Part shown: piece by piece, positions 21,601 to 33,455 of the stretch
How the letters are laid out: the number at the start of each line of letters is the position of its first letter
How positions within the stretch are numbered: position 1 is the first letter of the stretch
Origin: Neolentinus lepideus HHB14362 ss-1
Taxonomy: Eukaryota > Basidiomycota > Agaricomycetes > Gloeophyllales > Gloeophyllaceae
Direction: 5' to 3'
Length of the DNA: 64,000 bases
Assembly: GCA_001632425.1 (NCBI GenBank)
Contig: KV425573.1
Span: forward strand, 322,460 to 386,459
The notes under the pieces: generated by a model
Database searches by the model: none
The model's input: the letters and a program-made list of their open reading frames with translations, nothing else
Told to the model about the DNA's origin: nothing
Position numbers and translations under genes: made by a program

Positions 21601-24600
21601 GCTGATCGACCATTATATGCAGGAGAACATCCGCCCACAGGAGCGAGCGGCCTTCAGAGCACAGGTTGCGCCAATTGTTGATGTCGTGGAGAGGTATCTT
21701 GGGGGGCTGAAGATGTATGAGACGCATGTGATGGCGAGCCTCCTCGGGCGGTATGCGGAGACGGAGAAGCTGTTTGGCGGGAGCTTCGAGGCGCGCGTGC
21801 TCATGCTGCGGGAGCAGCACAAGGAGAGCCTTGACAAGGTTGTCGAGTTGGTCCTTAGCCACATCAAGGTGCAGAGCAAGGCCAAGCTGGTGCTGGCTGT
21901 GCTGGACTATGTCAAGTCGAGCGGGCTGCCTGTGTCGGATCCGGAGAGTAACTTGTACAAGGTTTTGAAGGAGCTGACGACGCTCGAGGCGAGGTCCTCG
22001 ACGCCTGTGTCGCTGAAGGCGAGGGAAGTGCTTATTTACTGCCAGATGCCGTCGTACGAGGAGCGGCGCGTGCAGATGGAGGCTATCCTCAGGACAGCTG
22101 TTACGAGTCAGTTTTATGGTGAACAGCGGGCCTCGCATAGGCATCCTTCGGCGGAGGTGTTGAGGGAGCTGACGGACTCGCAGTATACCGTGTATGATGT
22201 GCTGCCTGCGTTCTTCGAGGATGAGGATCCCTTCATTTTGCTTGGTATGTGGTGCCTTCGCATGTTATCGAAGTGGTGTTGACGGCCTTTCAGCGTCTCT
22301 CGAGGTGTACGTTAGGCGTGCTTATCGTGCATACGCTCTGCTTTCCTTGGATTACGAGGAGAGTGACCCCGATGAGGATGGCGAGGATACCCCCGCTGCT
22401 GTCACGTGGCGGTTTAACCTTGGCAAATCTCACTCGCCTCCGTCTACGCCTCGCATCACTAACGGGTAAGTGATCCTTTTTCCTGGTAAGATATGTATCT
22501 CACACGCTTCTTAGGGAGACTCGTCGTGCTGGTTCCGTCAGCGACTTGACTTATATGCTCAACAAGAGCCAGTCTCAGCCCACGAGGACGGGCGCTATGG
22601 CGTCCTTCCCTAACCTCGAAGACCTTTCACATGGCTTCAAGAAGGTCGCCGCTTACTTGCCTCCGTTCGATGCTGCTGAATATGCCCAGCGCTACGGACT
22701 GAACAGCCAGCCTCCCAATGTCCTCAACTTGGCTTTGCGCATCTTCAAGCGAGAGGATGACATGACGGATGACGCTTTCTCCCAGAAGATCCACGAGCTC
22801 GTGAACGAGAAGAAGGACGTATTAGCTCGCCGTGGAGTGCGTCGTATCACTGTTCTTGTCTGCCGTCAAGGCCAGTATCCCGTCTACTTCACCTTGCGGG
22901 ATATGGGCGGAGCTTGGAAGGAAGAGCAGGCACTTCGTAACATTGAGCCTGCTCTTGCCTTTCAGCTGGAGCTTAGTCGCATGTCACACTACAACCTTAC
23001 GCCATGCTTCGTGGAGAGCAAGCAGCTCCACATCTATCACGCTGTGGCGAGGGAGAACCAGCTGGATGCCAGGTTCTTCGTTCGTGCTCTTGTCCGTCCT
23101 GGTCGCTACCGGGGTAACATCACTACTGCGGAGTACCTCATTTCTGAGACCGACAGGCTTGTGACGGACATTTTGGACGCCCTCCAGGTCATCAATCCGC
23201 AATACCGCAACGCCGATGGTAACCACATCTTCATGAATTTTATCTACAACCTCGCGGTCACATACGAGGATGTGCTGGAGGCTGTTTCAGGGTTCATCGA
23301 GCGACATGGAAAGCGCCTTTGGCGTTTGCATGTCACCAGCTCTGAACTCCGAATCACCCTCGAGGACAGTGAGGGCAATGTCACCCCTATTCGCTGCATC
23401 ATCGAGAACGCCTCTGGTTTCGTCGTGAACTTCCATGGATACCAGGAGATCACCACGGACAAGGGCACGACTATTTTGAAGTCCATCGGTGACAAGGGTC
23501 CCCTTCACCTACAGCCCGTCCACCAGCCGTACCCGATGAAGGAGTCGCTCCAGCCTAAGCGTCATCAAGCTCATCTCATTGGTACCACATATGTGTATGA
23601 CTTCCCTGAGCTCTTCGGCAAGGCAGTACACGATGTATGGACCAAGGCTCGCAAAACGAGCCCAAGTCTTGTACTACCCAAGAAGCTCTTGGAATCCAAG
23701 GAGTTGGTTCTTGATGAAAACGATCAGTTAGTGGAGGTCGACCGCGCTCCTGGTAACAACACGTTCGGTATGGTGGGATGGGTGTTTACGTTACGCACAC
23801 CTGAGTATCCCCACGGTCGTCGGGTAGTTGTAATTGCCAACGACATCACATACAAGATCGGTTCCTTTGGTCCCCAGGAAGATCAGTTCTTCTACCTCGC
23901 CTCACAATATGCTCGCGACTTGGGCCTCCCCAGGATCTACCTGTCTGCTAACTCAGGTGCACGCATTGGCTTGGCTGAGGAAGCTATCAGTCTGTTCTCA
24001 GCTGCGTGGAACGACAAGGATCATCCCGAAAAGGGCGTGAACTATCTGTACCTGACGCACGAGAACTACCTGAAGTTGCAGGACAAGGCCCCTGATGCTG
24101 TGCGCACCGTTGAGATCGAGGTGGATGGCGAGTTGTGTCACAAGATTACGGACATCATCGGTGCCCAGGATGGTTTAGGTGTCGAGTGTTTGAAGGGCTC
24201 AGGTCTCATTGCTGGAGAGACATCTCGTGCCTACGACGACATTTTCACGATTACCTTAGTCTCTGCTCGTTCTGTGGGTATCGGTGCTTACCTTGTCCGT
24301 CTCGGAGAGCGTGCCGTCCAAGTCGAAGGTCAACCCATCATCCTTACCGGCGCTCCCGCCTTGAACAAGGTCTTGGGTCGTGAAGTCTACACGTCCAACC
24401 TACAGCTCGGAGGTACACAAATCATGTTCAAGAACGGTGTTTCCCACTTGACTGCTAATAGTGATCTGGAGGGTGTTACGCACATCCTGCAGTGGCTGAC
24501 TTATGTCCCGGAGGCGAAGGGTGAGCCTCTTCCTGTTTTGCCGACTGCCGACTCTTGGGATCGTGAGATCCGTTACACAATCCCGAAGGGCCCGTACGAT

Positions 24601-25929
24601 CCCAGATGGTTCATTGAAGGAAAGATGGATGAAACTTCGGATGAATGGCTGAGTGGCTTCTTCGACCGTGACTCGTTCCAGGAGACCTTGAATGGTTGGG
24701 CACAGACTGTCGTCGTCGGTCGGGCACGTCTTGGTGGCATCCCCATGGGTGTCATTGCTGTGGAGACCCGGACTATCGAGCGTATTGTCCCTGCGGATCC
24801 CGCCAACCCTGCCTCATTCGAGCAGCGTATCATGGAAGCTGGTCAAGTCTGGTACCCTAACTCGGCTTATAAGACTGCCCAGGCCATCTTCGATTTTAAC
24901 CGAGAAGGCCTGCCTCTCATCATCTTTGCCAACTGGCGTGGTTTCTCTGGTGGTCAGCAAGACATGTACGATGAGATCCTGAAACAGGGATCGAAGATCG
25001 TCGATGGTCTGTCGAGCTACAAGCAGCCCGTGTTTGTGTACATCGTTCCCAACGGCGAGCTTCGTGGCGGTGCTTGGGTCGTGTTGGATCCGTCCATCAA
25101 CGCCGAGGGCCAGATGGAGATGTATGCGGATGTTGATGCTCGTGCGGGTGTACTTGAGCCCGAGGGTATCATTGAAATCAAGTTCCGTAGGGAAAAGTTG
25201 CTGAACTTGATGGAGCGGTTGGATGCCGAGTACGCTGCGTTGAAGCAGGCTAGCAAAGATCCATCGAAGACGCCTGATGAGCGCACCGAGTCGACTCAGA
25301 AATTGGCCGAGAGAGAAACACTGTTGCACCCCACATATAAGCAGATCGCTCTGTTGTATGCGGATCTTCATGAGTGAGTTGTTCTATTGCCCCATTTGCT
25401 GTACATCGTTGACATTTATGGCGTTTCTCAGTCGGGTGGGTCGCATGGAGGCCAAGGGTTGTGCGAAGCCCTGTACGTGGAAAGAGGCGCGTAGGCACTT
25501 CTACTGGGCACTTCGTGCTCGTCTCGCTCGCCAAGCGGGTTTGAAGAAATTGCAGGAAGCAAGTCCGGAGTCAACACTTGAATATCGCTCACAGCTACTG
25601 GGTAATGTGGCGGCTATTGAAGATACGGATGATAACCGCGCCATCGCGGAAAAGCTCGAGAAGCTGGAACTGCAGCAGACAGTGTTGCAGCTCAAGAGCG
25701 ACTCTCTCAAACGGCGCATGCTCGCTATGGTGCAAGACGATCGGAAGGCTGCGCTCAATGGGCTTGTACGTCTCGTTGACAACCTCAACGACGATGAGAA
25801 GGCGAGCCTTCTTGCTGCTATTCAAGCTTCCAATCGCTCTCCAGGTACGTGAAAGCATTAGGAGCCAAGACACTTAAACTAATCTCAGCTGCAGGCCCAC
25901 CATCATATGCCAACTCCACTTCGAGGTGA
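18700..25929 (+). CDS. ACC1: Acetyl-CoA carboxylase (2237 aa, eleven exons)
   Basis: The exons are 18700-18739, 18793-18875, 18926-18944, 18997-19641, 19692-19937, 19993-21092, 21143-22244, 22294-22465, 22515-25373, 25432-25844 and 25895-25929. The length is close to that of yeast Acc1. The cytosolic enzyme makes malonyl-CoA, the committed step of fatty-acid synthesis. The biotin carboxylase comes first: [16 protein letters not shown], the ATP-grasp glycine loop [15 protein letters not shown], and [15 protein letters not shown]. The biotin carrier lysine is K714 in VMKM. The central regulatory region follows, and then the two-part carboxyltransferase (residues about 1450-2200, with [12 protein letters not shown] and [15 protein letters not shown]). 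Intron 6 ends exactly at the codon before MKM. The third exon is only 19 bp. No lesion was seen. Confidence 0.97.
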
Positions 25930-26438
25930 ATCCATGATGGGCATGAGAGGCAGCTGCATAGGGATTTGAGGGGATCTCATGAAGTATCATATGTACCACT
26001 ATATTTGTTATTGTCATCTTGCATCGCGGTCTTGTTATCATGGCTCTGATTATTTAATGCACATACTAACAGTAGAGTATAAATACCATAGGCAATAGAT
26101 CTCCGTGTTTTCTCCAACTCGTCGTAATACTTGAGAGTGGCTCAGATGTGCACTTCGAACAGGGCAATGCAAATGGCGGTGCAATGCGGGGTGTATAGAG
26201 GTATGCTTGGGTGTTGAATTTCTTCATTGGCCATCTATACGCGTCTGTGGCATGGTTGTGGCAGATCTAATATCTGTTCCGGCGTTCTAAGAAGTGCCGG
26301 TGTAATAATATGACGTCTGTTGAGATCGTGACTCGGTCTTCGATTATCTTGCTTGCTATAGGCATTTGATCAGCGCGAGTGCATTACTGCACACTGCACA
26401 GGGCTTTGGTCTTGACCCTTGAATCCGAGGAGGCCAAC
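25930..26438. other. Intergenic between ACC1 and NAD+ synthetase
   Basis: This stretch holds the AT-richer ACC1 3' region and the promoter of the next gene. No gene or repeat was recognised. Confidence 0.5.
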
Positions 26439-29400
26439 ATGGGCCACTTAGTCACTATCGCAACGTGAGTTCATGAGTTTCGTGAATCATCGGTGAAATA
26501 ATGAGTTCAATAGTTGGTAAGAGCATTGATTGTTAGTGTTGGAGAAGTTAGTGATTAGTTCGACAATCGCATAGCTCTTTGAACCAATGGGCGTTGGACT
26601 TCCAAGTAACGCCAATCATCCAATCGTCTGCTATGGACGAATGTCTGAGCTGATTGTTTGCACAGGGAAACTATGAACGTATCATGACCTCCATCGCCAT
26701 CGCCAAAGAGCGCGGAGCAAGCCTACGTGTCGGTCCGGAGCTGGAGATTCCGTGAGTCTTCATGCTTTGGTTGACTACCATCAGCGGTTGATTCTTTAGA
26801 GGGTATGGATGTTATGATCACTTCTTAGAAGGTAAGGACGCTCACATTAATCTGTGAGCAGTTCTTGACACTTCATGAGCAGGAGATACAGTTCTCCATT
26901 CATGGGAAGTTCTTGCCAAGATTTTGGAATCCGAGGAAGCTACTGGAATTGTGTGTGATATTGGAATGTGTGTATATTGTCCATTCGGAGGTTCTCGGTT
27001 GGTCCAATCGTGTATGCAACAGGCCTATCGTGCACAAGAACGTCATATACAACTGTCGAGTGATCATCCATGACCATAATATCCTGCTCATCCGTCCAAA
27101 GATGTGGCTTGCGAATGACGGAAACTATCGTGAACTCCGTTACTTCACGCCATGGGCCAAGCACCGTCAATGGGAAGACCACTATTTGCCCAGAATGATA
27201 CAGAAGATCACCGACCAGGTGCTTTGCAATGTCTTCCTTTCCTCTGTATATTTCTGACAGGCGTCGCATTCTGCTAGGTCAAAGTGCCCTTTGGGGATGC
27301 AGTCGTGAGCACTCAGGACACGTGCATAGGCGTGGAACTCTGCGAGGAATTATTCACTCCAGCAAGGTACTCTCTCCCTACTATCCCGATCAACCCACTC
27401 TGACAGCCAACGTAGCCCCCATATTCTGATGGGTCTCGACGGCGTTGAGATCTTCACAAACTCCAGCGGAAGTCACCACGAGCTCCGCAAGTTGTACACT
27501 CGCGTTGAACTGATCAAAGAAGCGACCCTCAAACTCGGCGGCATCTACCTTTATGCTAACCAGCAGGGGTGCGACGGTGATCGTCTCTATTATGACGGCT
27601 GTGCCATGATTGCGGTCAACGGCCAGCTTGTGGCGCAAGGGTCGCAGTTTTCACTGCAAGAAGTTGAGGTTGTCTCAGCTACGGTTGATCTAGAGGATGT
27701 CCGTGCGCACAGGGCGAAGAGTAGTCGTAGCATGCAGGCTTCCGAGTCGGAGAGATATCACCGCGTTGAGGTGCCATTTGCGCTATCGAACAAGCACTGG
27801 AGTGAGGTGCACGATCCCACGCTCAGGAAGACTCTAGAGCCAAGGTATCATCGACCAGAAGAAGAGATTGCGTATGTTTCATTATCCGCTGAAGTGAGAG
27901 CTGATATTAATGGCTACTAGACTCGGGCCTGCGTGCTGGCTTTGGGATTATCTGCGCCGTTCCCGTGCAGTAGGCTATTTCATTCCCCTCAGTGGCGGTA
28001 TCGATAGTTGCGCGACTGCTGTCATCACGTATTCCATGTGCCGCCTTGTCGCAGATGCGGCTCGCAATGGAGGTACACTCGTTCTGGAGCTATTGATGTT
28101 ATCGTAATACCGGCTAATTTCCCTCTCTGAAGACCAGCAAGTCATTGCAGATGCGCGCCGTATGACTGGCGAACCACCAAACTCTAATTACCTTCCAACT
28201 GATCCGTCCGAGTTCTGCAAGAGAATCTTCCATACTTGCTATATGGGTACCGAAAACTCCAGTATCGAAACGCGGTCAAGAGCTAAGGAACTGGCTGAAG
28301 CTATCGGGAGGTGAGTAGTGATGGCGTTCCGCTGAGAATTTATCTGATAAAGATTACGGTAGTTATCACGTCGATCTAAACATGGACACCATCGTGACTT
28401 CCGTCCGGGATCTTTTTGGATTTGTTACGGGTGTGAGGCCACGATTCCGCGTCCAAGGGGGCTCGGATGCCGAGAACCTGGCTTTGCAAAATATCCAGGT
28501 AATTAGGGGCTTGGCGAGAGGGATGTGTCTCACATCTATCATTAATAGGCACGGTTGCGAATGGTCCTCGCATATCTCTTCGCGCAACTTCTGCCGTGGG
28601 TAAGAGGAAAATATGGTGGACTTCTTGTTCTCGGCAGTGCAAACGTGGATGAAAGGTATATTAGAGACGTTTTTGTGGTTTCTTCAGATTAACAAATATC
28701 CATGACAGTCTTCGAGGGTATCTCACAAAGTACGACTGCTCATCTGGTAAGCATTCAATCCTCTACTTAATTATTTGGCATTAACCGTGTGCCTAGCCGA
28801 CGTGAATCCAATTGGCGGTATCAGTAAGACGGATCTCAAGAAGTTCATTGCCTATGCCCGAAACAAGTTTGACCTACCTATCCTAACCAGGTGAGCTTTG
28901 TGCGCCCTGTACTTGGTACTCGCTGACTACGTTTAGCTTCTTGGACGCCACACCGACGGCAGAATTAGAACCGATCACGGAAAGCTACGTGCAGTCTGAT
29001 GAAGTAAGCGCATAGGACGATGACCCTTCACAGCTCACTGGGCTTCTTAGGCTGATATGGGCATGACCTACGACGAGCTTTCTATTTTCGGACGGCTGCG
29101 CAAAGTGGAGAAATGCGGACCCTACAGCACCTTCACAAAGCTTGTACACGACTGGGGCTCATTCTTATCTCCTACCCAAGTATGCCTGTCCTTGGCCTGG
29201 ACCTTCGCAGAAGTTGATCTAATTAACTTGCCCGCCAGATTGCGGAGAAGGTGAAGTTATTCTTCTTCGAGTATGCCAGGAATAGGCATAAGATGACTAC
29301 TATCACGCCTGCGTATCACGCGGTATGTATTACTCGTGGTTGTGCTGCAACCCACTGTTGATGCCTAAGAACAGGAGCAATACAGTCCAGATGATAATCG

Positions 29401-29567
29401 CAAGTGTCGTGCCTTCGAGCGTCTAGATTATGGCTGATGTCTTGATAGGCTTTGACTTGCGGCCCTTCCTGTATCCGTCTCGTTTCCCATGGCAATTCAG
29501 GAAGATCGATGAGGTAGCAGCTACTTTACCTGATCATTCGGGAGAAGGCAAAGCAAAAGTGGAGTAG
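26439..29567 (+). CDS. QNS1: Glutamine-dependent NAD+ synthetase (709 aa, nineteen exons)
   Basis: The protein was assembled from nineteen exons with consistent phases, from MGHLVTIAT to a stop at 29565-29567. The N-terminal nitrilase-type glutaminase domain has its catalytic triad in context: Glu in GPELEIPGYG, Lys in [14 protein letters not shown] and Cys in CIGVELCEE. The C-terminal amidotransferase-accepting synthetase domain carries the PP-loop [29 protein letters not shown] and [16 protein letters not shown]. It amidates nicotinic acid adenine dinucleotide to NAD+, using glutamine and ATP, the final step of de novo and salvage NAD synthesis. The length matches yeast Qns1. The last intron (29400-29448) has a GC donor, c|GCAAGT. 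A TIR transposon lies 267 bp downstream of the stop. Confidence 0.95.
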
Positions 29568-29834
29568 AAAGTGAGAGCAGGTGTTCAGGCCGGAGATGCT
29601 GTGGACCACCAACGGGCACTCCGTCAAGTCGACCTAGAGTCGTGCCTCCGGTTTAATTTGATAATTATTGATATATGTAGACGATCGCCCGCGCAATCCG
29701 TCGTCCTATAACTTTATAAGTGGAAATTCTTAGTTATGGAGAAGTCCGGTATCCACGTGGTGTGCACCCACTTCATCAAAGTTCATCCACTAGGATGGTC
29801 TCAGGTTTTCCTTTCATTATCGACCACGCATTAG

Positions 29835-29870
29835 CACTGTGGGAAGTAAAGCCATTTTGAATAATTGGCT
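29835..29870 (+). repeat. Left terminal inverted repeat of the 3.5-kb element
   Basis: About 36 bp are inversely repeated at 33298-33333, with two mismatches (cca T/C ttt and aat A/G att). It is directly preceded by TTAG. Confidence 0.85.
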
Positions 29871-30001
29871 TTGCCAATGATTTCGTGGCCATGGACAATA
29901 ATTGGCTTTGCCGGTATTGGCTTTTCCAATTATTTTTCGTGACTAGGGCGGTACCATTGACTTTGCCAATTATTTACAGTGGTGTACTGTTGGCTTATAT
30001 A

Positions 30002-30775
30002 CTATAGGTGTGGACTTTCGCGAAATTAAAGTAAATTAACTCGAAGGGAGAGGAGAAGGAGGGGGAAAGACCGGTCTATCTGCAGCAGATATACCTCGGA
30101 AAAGCCCCCAAATGAATTATCGGCAATGGTCATCTATTATGCAGTTACCGGTGGCTTTAGATGACCAAAAACTCCCTCAAGAAAGTGGTTTTTCGCTCTT
30201 TGGAGCCATAGATTTCTCTCTGTTTCATGGTGCTACGCGTCACATTATCAGCCTGTGATAAGATATAGGATCACACACCTGCACTGTTTTTATCAGTTCT
30301 GGTACACTGAATACTCCATTCAGAATGTAGTTCCTGTACCTGTAATTGTACCAAAATTGCAAATTTTGTTGCGGCGCTACTGCGCCAGGTCCTGGAAAGA
30401 TGTGCCATAAATCAGGCTGAACTCACTTGACCTGGGACCATTCCCGCTGTGCAATGACCCATCATGTATTCCATGTCAAGGTACCTGGACATTTCATTGC
30501 CATATACATTGCAAAAGAAGTGTTAAAAGCATTGAATCATAAATTTTTCAGCACAATTCTTGGGATATTATGCTCCAATGGTCCCCAGTACATGATAAAG
30601 ATCTACCTATCCCAGTCTGAAGGACCCGTGCTCAGTAATGGCATGCAAAAGCTCGAAAATGACCTGCGGCTGAAGTGCCACAAGCGTGAGAGTCCTACCC
30701 GAATCAAGTATACGAGCTTCAAAGTCCGAAGTATATTTCAAACTCAGTTATAGATCTATATGTCCACACCTATAG
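30002..30775. mobile_element. Small TA-flanked TIR element (774 bp) nested in the 3.5-kb element
   Basis: The ends are the inverted 14-mer CTATAGGTGTGGAC at 30002-30015 and its complement at 30762-30775. TATA flanks both sides (29998-30001 and 30776-30779), which fits the TA target duplication of Tc1/mariner-type elements. An open frame at 30427-30753 has no transposase motif, so this would be a MITE-like copy. The assignment rests on short repeats and is tentative. Confidence 0.6.
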
Positions 30776-31150
30776 TATAACTGCCGTACTGTTGATGCAC
30801 TGTCTGACCTCATAGAGCAGTCTGCAGGCACGATTCACCTTCCAGCGCCGCGAATCTCGGGTTTCTGTGTGTACTTAGACAGTATACCTTTGAATATAGC
30901 ATGATTGTCAACTGGCGGTTGCCACGCTCGAACCGTCGGTAACCATTCACCGCGACGACGACTTATCGGCCACGGGGTTCGACGTAGACTCGTCACCAAT
31001 CCAGCACGCAATGCACGCGTCTTCCCGAAGTGATAGTGAAGTATAGTATTATTTGGTGTATACCAGATTGTACTAAATAAATCCCATGACTGTGATTTTA
31101 TTCTGATTTTTCTGGAATTTCTGTGATTTTCCTGGAATTTCTAATGATTT

Positions 31151-32260
31151 GTGATGAATTTATGGAGCTTTTGCGTTGACGCGCCACCGCCAAGTACAGC
31201 CAAATATTTCCCATCACGTGACCATGACGCCGCGGTGCAAAGTCCTGCTTACTATGGGACGCAACTCTGTCCCGCTCTCCAGTTCTCTCCTCCTGCCGCT
31301 ACATGTCGTCGTGCTGGTCCTTCGCACGCCATCGAGATACTTAGCGTCACAACTGCACCCGTGTCTATGACCCTTTGGCCCTGGAAGTGCCGAAGATGCC
31401 ATCTTTCCAAGCGCAAATGGATGTCGTTGGACAGTGCTGGAACGTGAGTGCTGACGACTTTTCGCAATGCTGCCAACTTACTCGGACTTGGATAGGTGTA
31501 TATACGGCAATACCTGCAAATGCCCATTGGATGCTCGGGACTGAGATCCGGTTGCGATCCAATCAAAGACCTCTCCAGCAGATGATGAAGACTCCTTTGG
31601 CGCACATGCAGGTGGTGTTAGACTTAGTTGTTCATTCTCCCATGGACCAGGCGGGTGACTTGGAGGTATGTGCTAACGGCGTCGAGGTGTGTGACTGAGA
31701 TGTGCATATAGAGACTGACCACGCATATAGAGACTGACTGCGCATATAGCAACTTTAGACGTCATCCTCTCCCTACGCGGCTGAAGCAGTATCTCAAGCA
31801 CTCAGCAGGTGAAGTTTTGTGAGGCCACGACTCGGATGTTCACTACCCATCTCAACATCCCCGGTGCGTGTTTCACAACTGGCGCGTTCTCCCTCCTACT
31901 CCCCCACGTTCCCCCTCTCATCTCATCGCATATCATATCATCTCCCAACTCAACTCAACTCAATTCAACTCAGCTCAGCTACTCCCTACTCAGAATTCGA
32001 CAACACATCCTACACATCCGCGCACACTAACATCACCGCCAACGCCCTCGCCTCGTGCATCCAGCTCGTCCACGTGGAAGTGGGGGGCCGGTCCTCCCTT
32101 TCGTGCTGTTCCCGGACGTCGGGTGCATGTCTTGTATTTTTCTGTGTCTTTTGTGTGTCAAGAACAACGTAGGCAGAGCACGGGCGTGCCGTGGATGCTA
32201 CAAGGACTCGTCCGATGACCACCTGTGAGTACTTACCCCTCCCTCGGCTCACATCAATCT
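31151..32260 (+). other. Unassigned, possibly captured coding sequence
   Basis: Inside the 3.5-kb element and upstream of the velvet fragment, GC-rich sequence with apparent splice signals gives short coding-like pieces (for example around 32015-32080, NITANALASCIQLVHVEV). I could not assemble them into a known protein. A 20-bp imperfect direct repeat (gtgatttt-c/t-ctggaatttct) lies at 31095-31141, just before it. Confidence 0.3.
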
Positions 32261-32366
32261 GACCGCCGTCTACCTCCCGGGCCCACCCACACCGCCTCTA
32301 TATCTCCGCCCACGCCCTTACGCCCTTACACACTCTCGCGACACGACCGTGCTCCACCAACCCAGC

Positions 32367-32926
32367 CACTACGAGCTCACCATGTGCCAGGAGCCCAAGC
32401 AGGCACGCATGTGCGGCATCGGGGGTACGTGTCCTCCCTTTCCCTTGCTCTCACGCACAGATGAACCAACATTGTACAGCGGACCGCCGCCCCATCGACC
32501 CCCCGCCCATCGTCCAGCTCCGCGTGCATGACCCTGCAGCGCCGCGCGAGCCCCACTCACCTGCCTCTAGTGACAGCTCTGCGAGCGACTTGGGGTATGT
32601 CAGTCATACTGCCGGTGCGTTTTTCTTTCCTTTTTCTTTCCCCCTTCCTTTGTCCTTCTTCGTCCCACACTAACACCAACACTGGCAGACACGGCAACCC
32701 ACCCCACCCCCCTCGTACGCCGCCTCCTTCCTGCAGAACCTGTACTACTTCATGTTCGCGTCCCTCGCGAAGCCTGATGAAGGTGTGTTTCTTATTGTTT
32801 TTGTTGTTGAGCATTTTTAGTCTGACCCTGAGCTTTTTTGTGTTTGTGTTTGCATTTGCATTTGTGTCTGTGATTGACTTTGTGTTCACGCGGGCAGATA
32901 CGGAGTCGAGGGACTCGTCGTGTTGA
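32367..32926 (+). pseudogene. Truncated velvet-domain gene fragment inside a transposon
   Basis: Four exons (32367-32424, 32480-32598, 32689-32782 and 32898-32926) join in phase. They encode the first third of a velvet domain: HYELTMCQEPKQARMCGIG, ADRRPIDPPPIVQLRV, a serine-rich loop, then SYAASFLQNLYYFMFASLA and KPDEDTE. The frame ends at 32924-32926 just after DTE. The rest of the domain (the usual SSLYHL, FFVFPDLSVR and YRLKL-like blocks) is absent. Velvet proteins (VosA, VelB, VelC, VeA) are DNA-binding regulators of development and secondary metabolism. Retained introns argue for capture at the DNA level rather than from mRNA. The full-length parent gene is not in the window. Confidence 0.75.
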
Positions 32927-33297
32927 CGAGTAGAAGAGGGTAATGCACCAGGGGCGGGTGTTTGCAGTACATAGTACCAATACATGGGCTGTATCTCCCT
33001 ATAATAATATATTAATGTGATTGACGAAACCACGACTAGCTACGGGAATTCTCAGTTTAAACCAATATACATAGCAATGGATAACCATGGAAATGGCACT
33101 TTGAATGCAAGGCACAGCTATGGAGAATCAATGTCATAGTCACGAGAAACAAGTGGTGAGGTGACCGAAAATAATTGGCAAAGCCAATGATTCCTAATAG
33201 GGAAAATGTCACCCCTGTAATTGGCTTTGCCAATTATGTAGATAATTGGCAAAGCCACTTTACATGACTGGCTCTGCCTATGTATTCGTACTGGTTT

Positions 33298-33333
33298 AGC
33301 CAATCATTCAAAGTGGCTTTACTTCCCACAGTG
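33298..33333 (-). repeat. Right terminal inverted repeat of the 3.5-kb element
   Basis: It mirrors 29835-29870 and is directly followed by TTAG at 33334-33337, the second copy of the target duplication. Confidence 0.85.
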
Positions 33334-33455
33334 TTAGCCTCGTTTGTGCCGTAAATCATATATATTAGCCCTTCCGTGGGTGTGGATAGTCTCTCAATTG
33401 CATTCCGACCCGTAGCGTTCCAGTCGATCGCACTCGCAGAACAATCCCCGCAGCG

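Larger units (their letters stand above)
29835..33333. mobile_element. TIR DNA transposon with subterminal palindromes (CACTA-like), 3.5 kb
   Basis: The ends are inverted repeats of about 36 bp with two mismatches, starting CACTGTGGGAAGTAAAGCCA. The same four bases, TTAG, flank both sides (29831-29834 and 33334-33337). Inside each end are several copies of the palindrome ATTGGCTTTGCCAAT (for example near 29864-29878, 29900, 29925 and 29965 on the left, and 33173, 33222 and 33243 on the right). CACTG termini with subterminal repeats resemble CACTA/CMC elements. A 4-bp duplication is not the usual 3 bp, so the superfamily is open. No transposase is seen. The interior carries a nested element and a velvet-gene fragment. 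Confidence 0.75.

Noticed and set aside
20768..22144. A 458-codon frame on the minus strand within ACC1
   Set aside because: It is the antisense shadow of GC-rich ACC1 codons; composition and lack of domains argue against a gene.
30427..30753. A 108-codon frame as the transposase of the small TA-flanked element
   Set aside because: No DDE-type motif or helix-turn-helix is visible, and the frame looks like chance opening.
29835..33333. A firm CACTA, Kolobok or KDZ assignment for the second TIR element
   Set aside because: The termini suggest CACTA, but the flanking repeat is 4 bp and no transposase is present, so the superfamily stays open.
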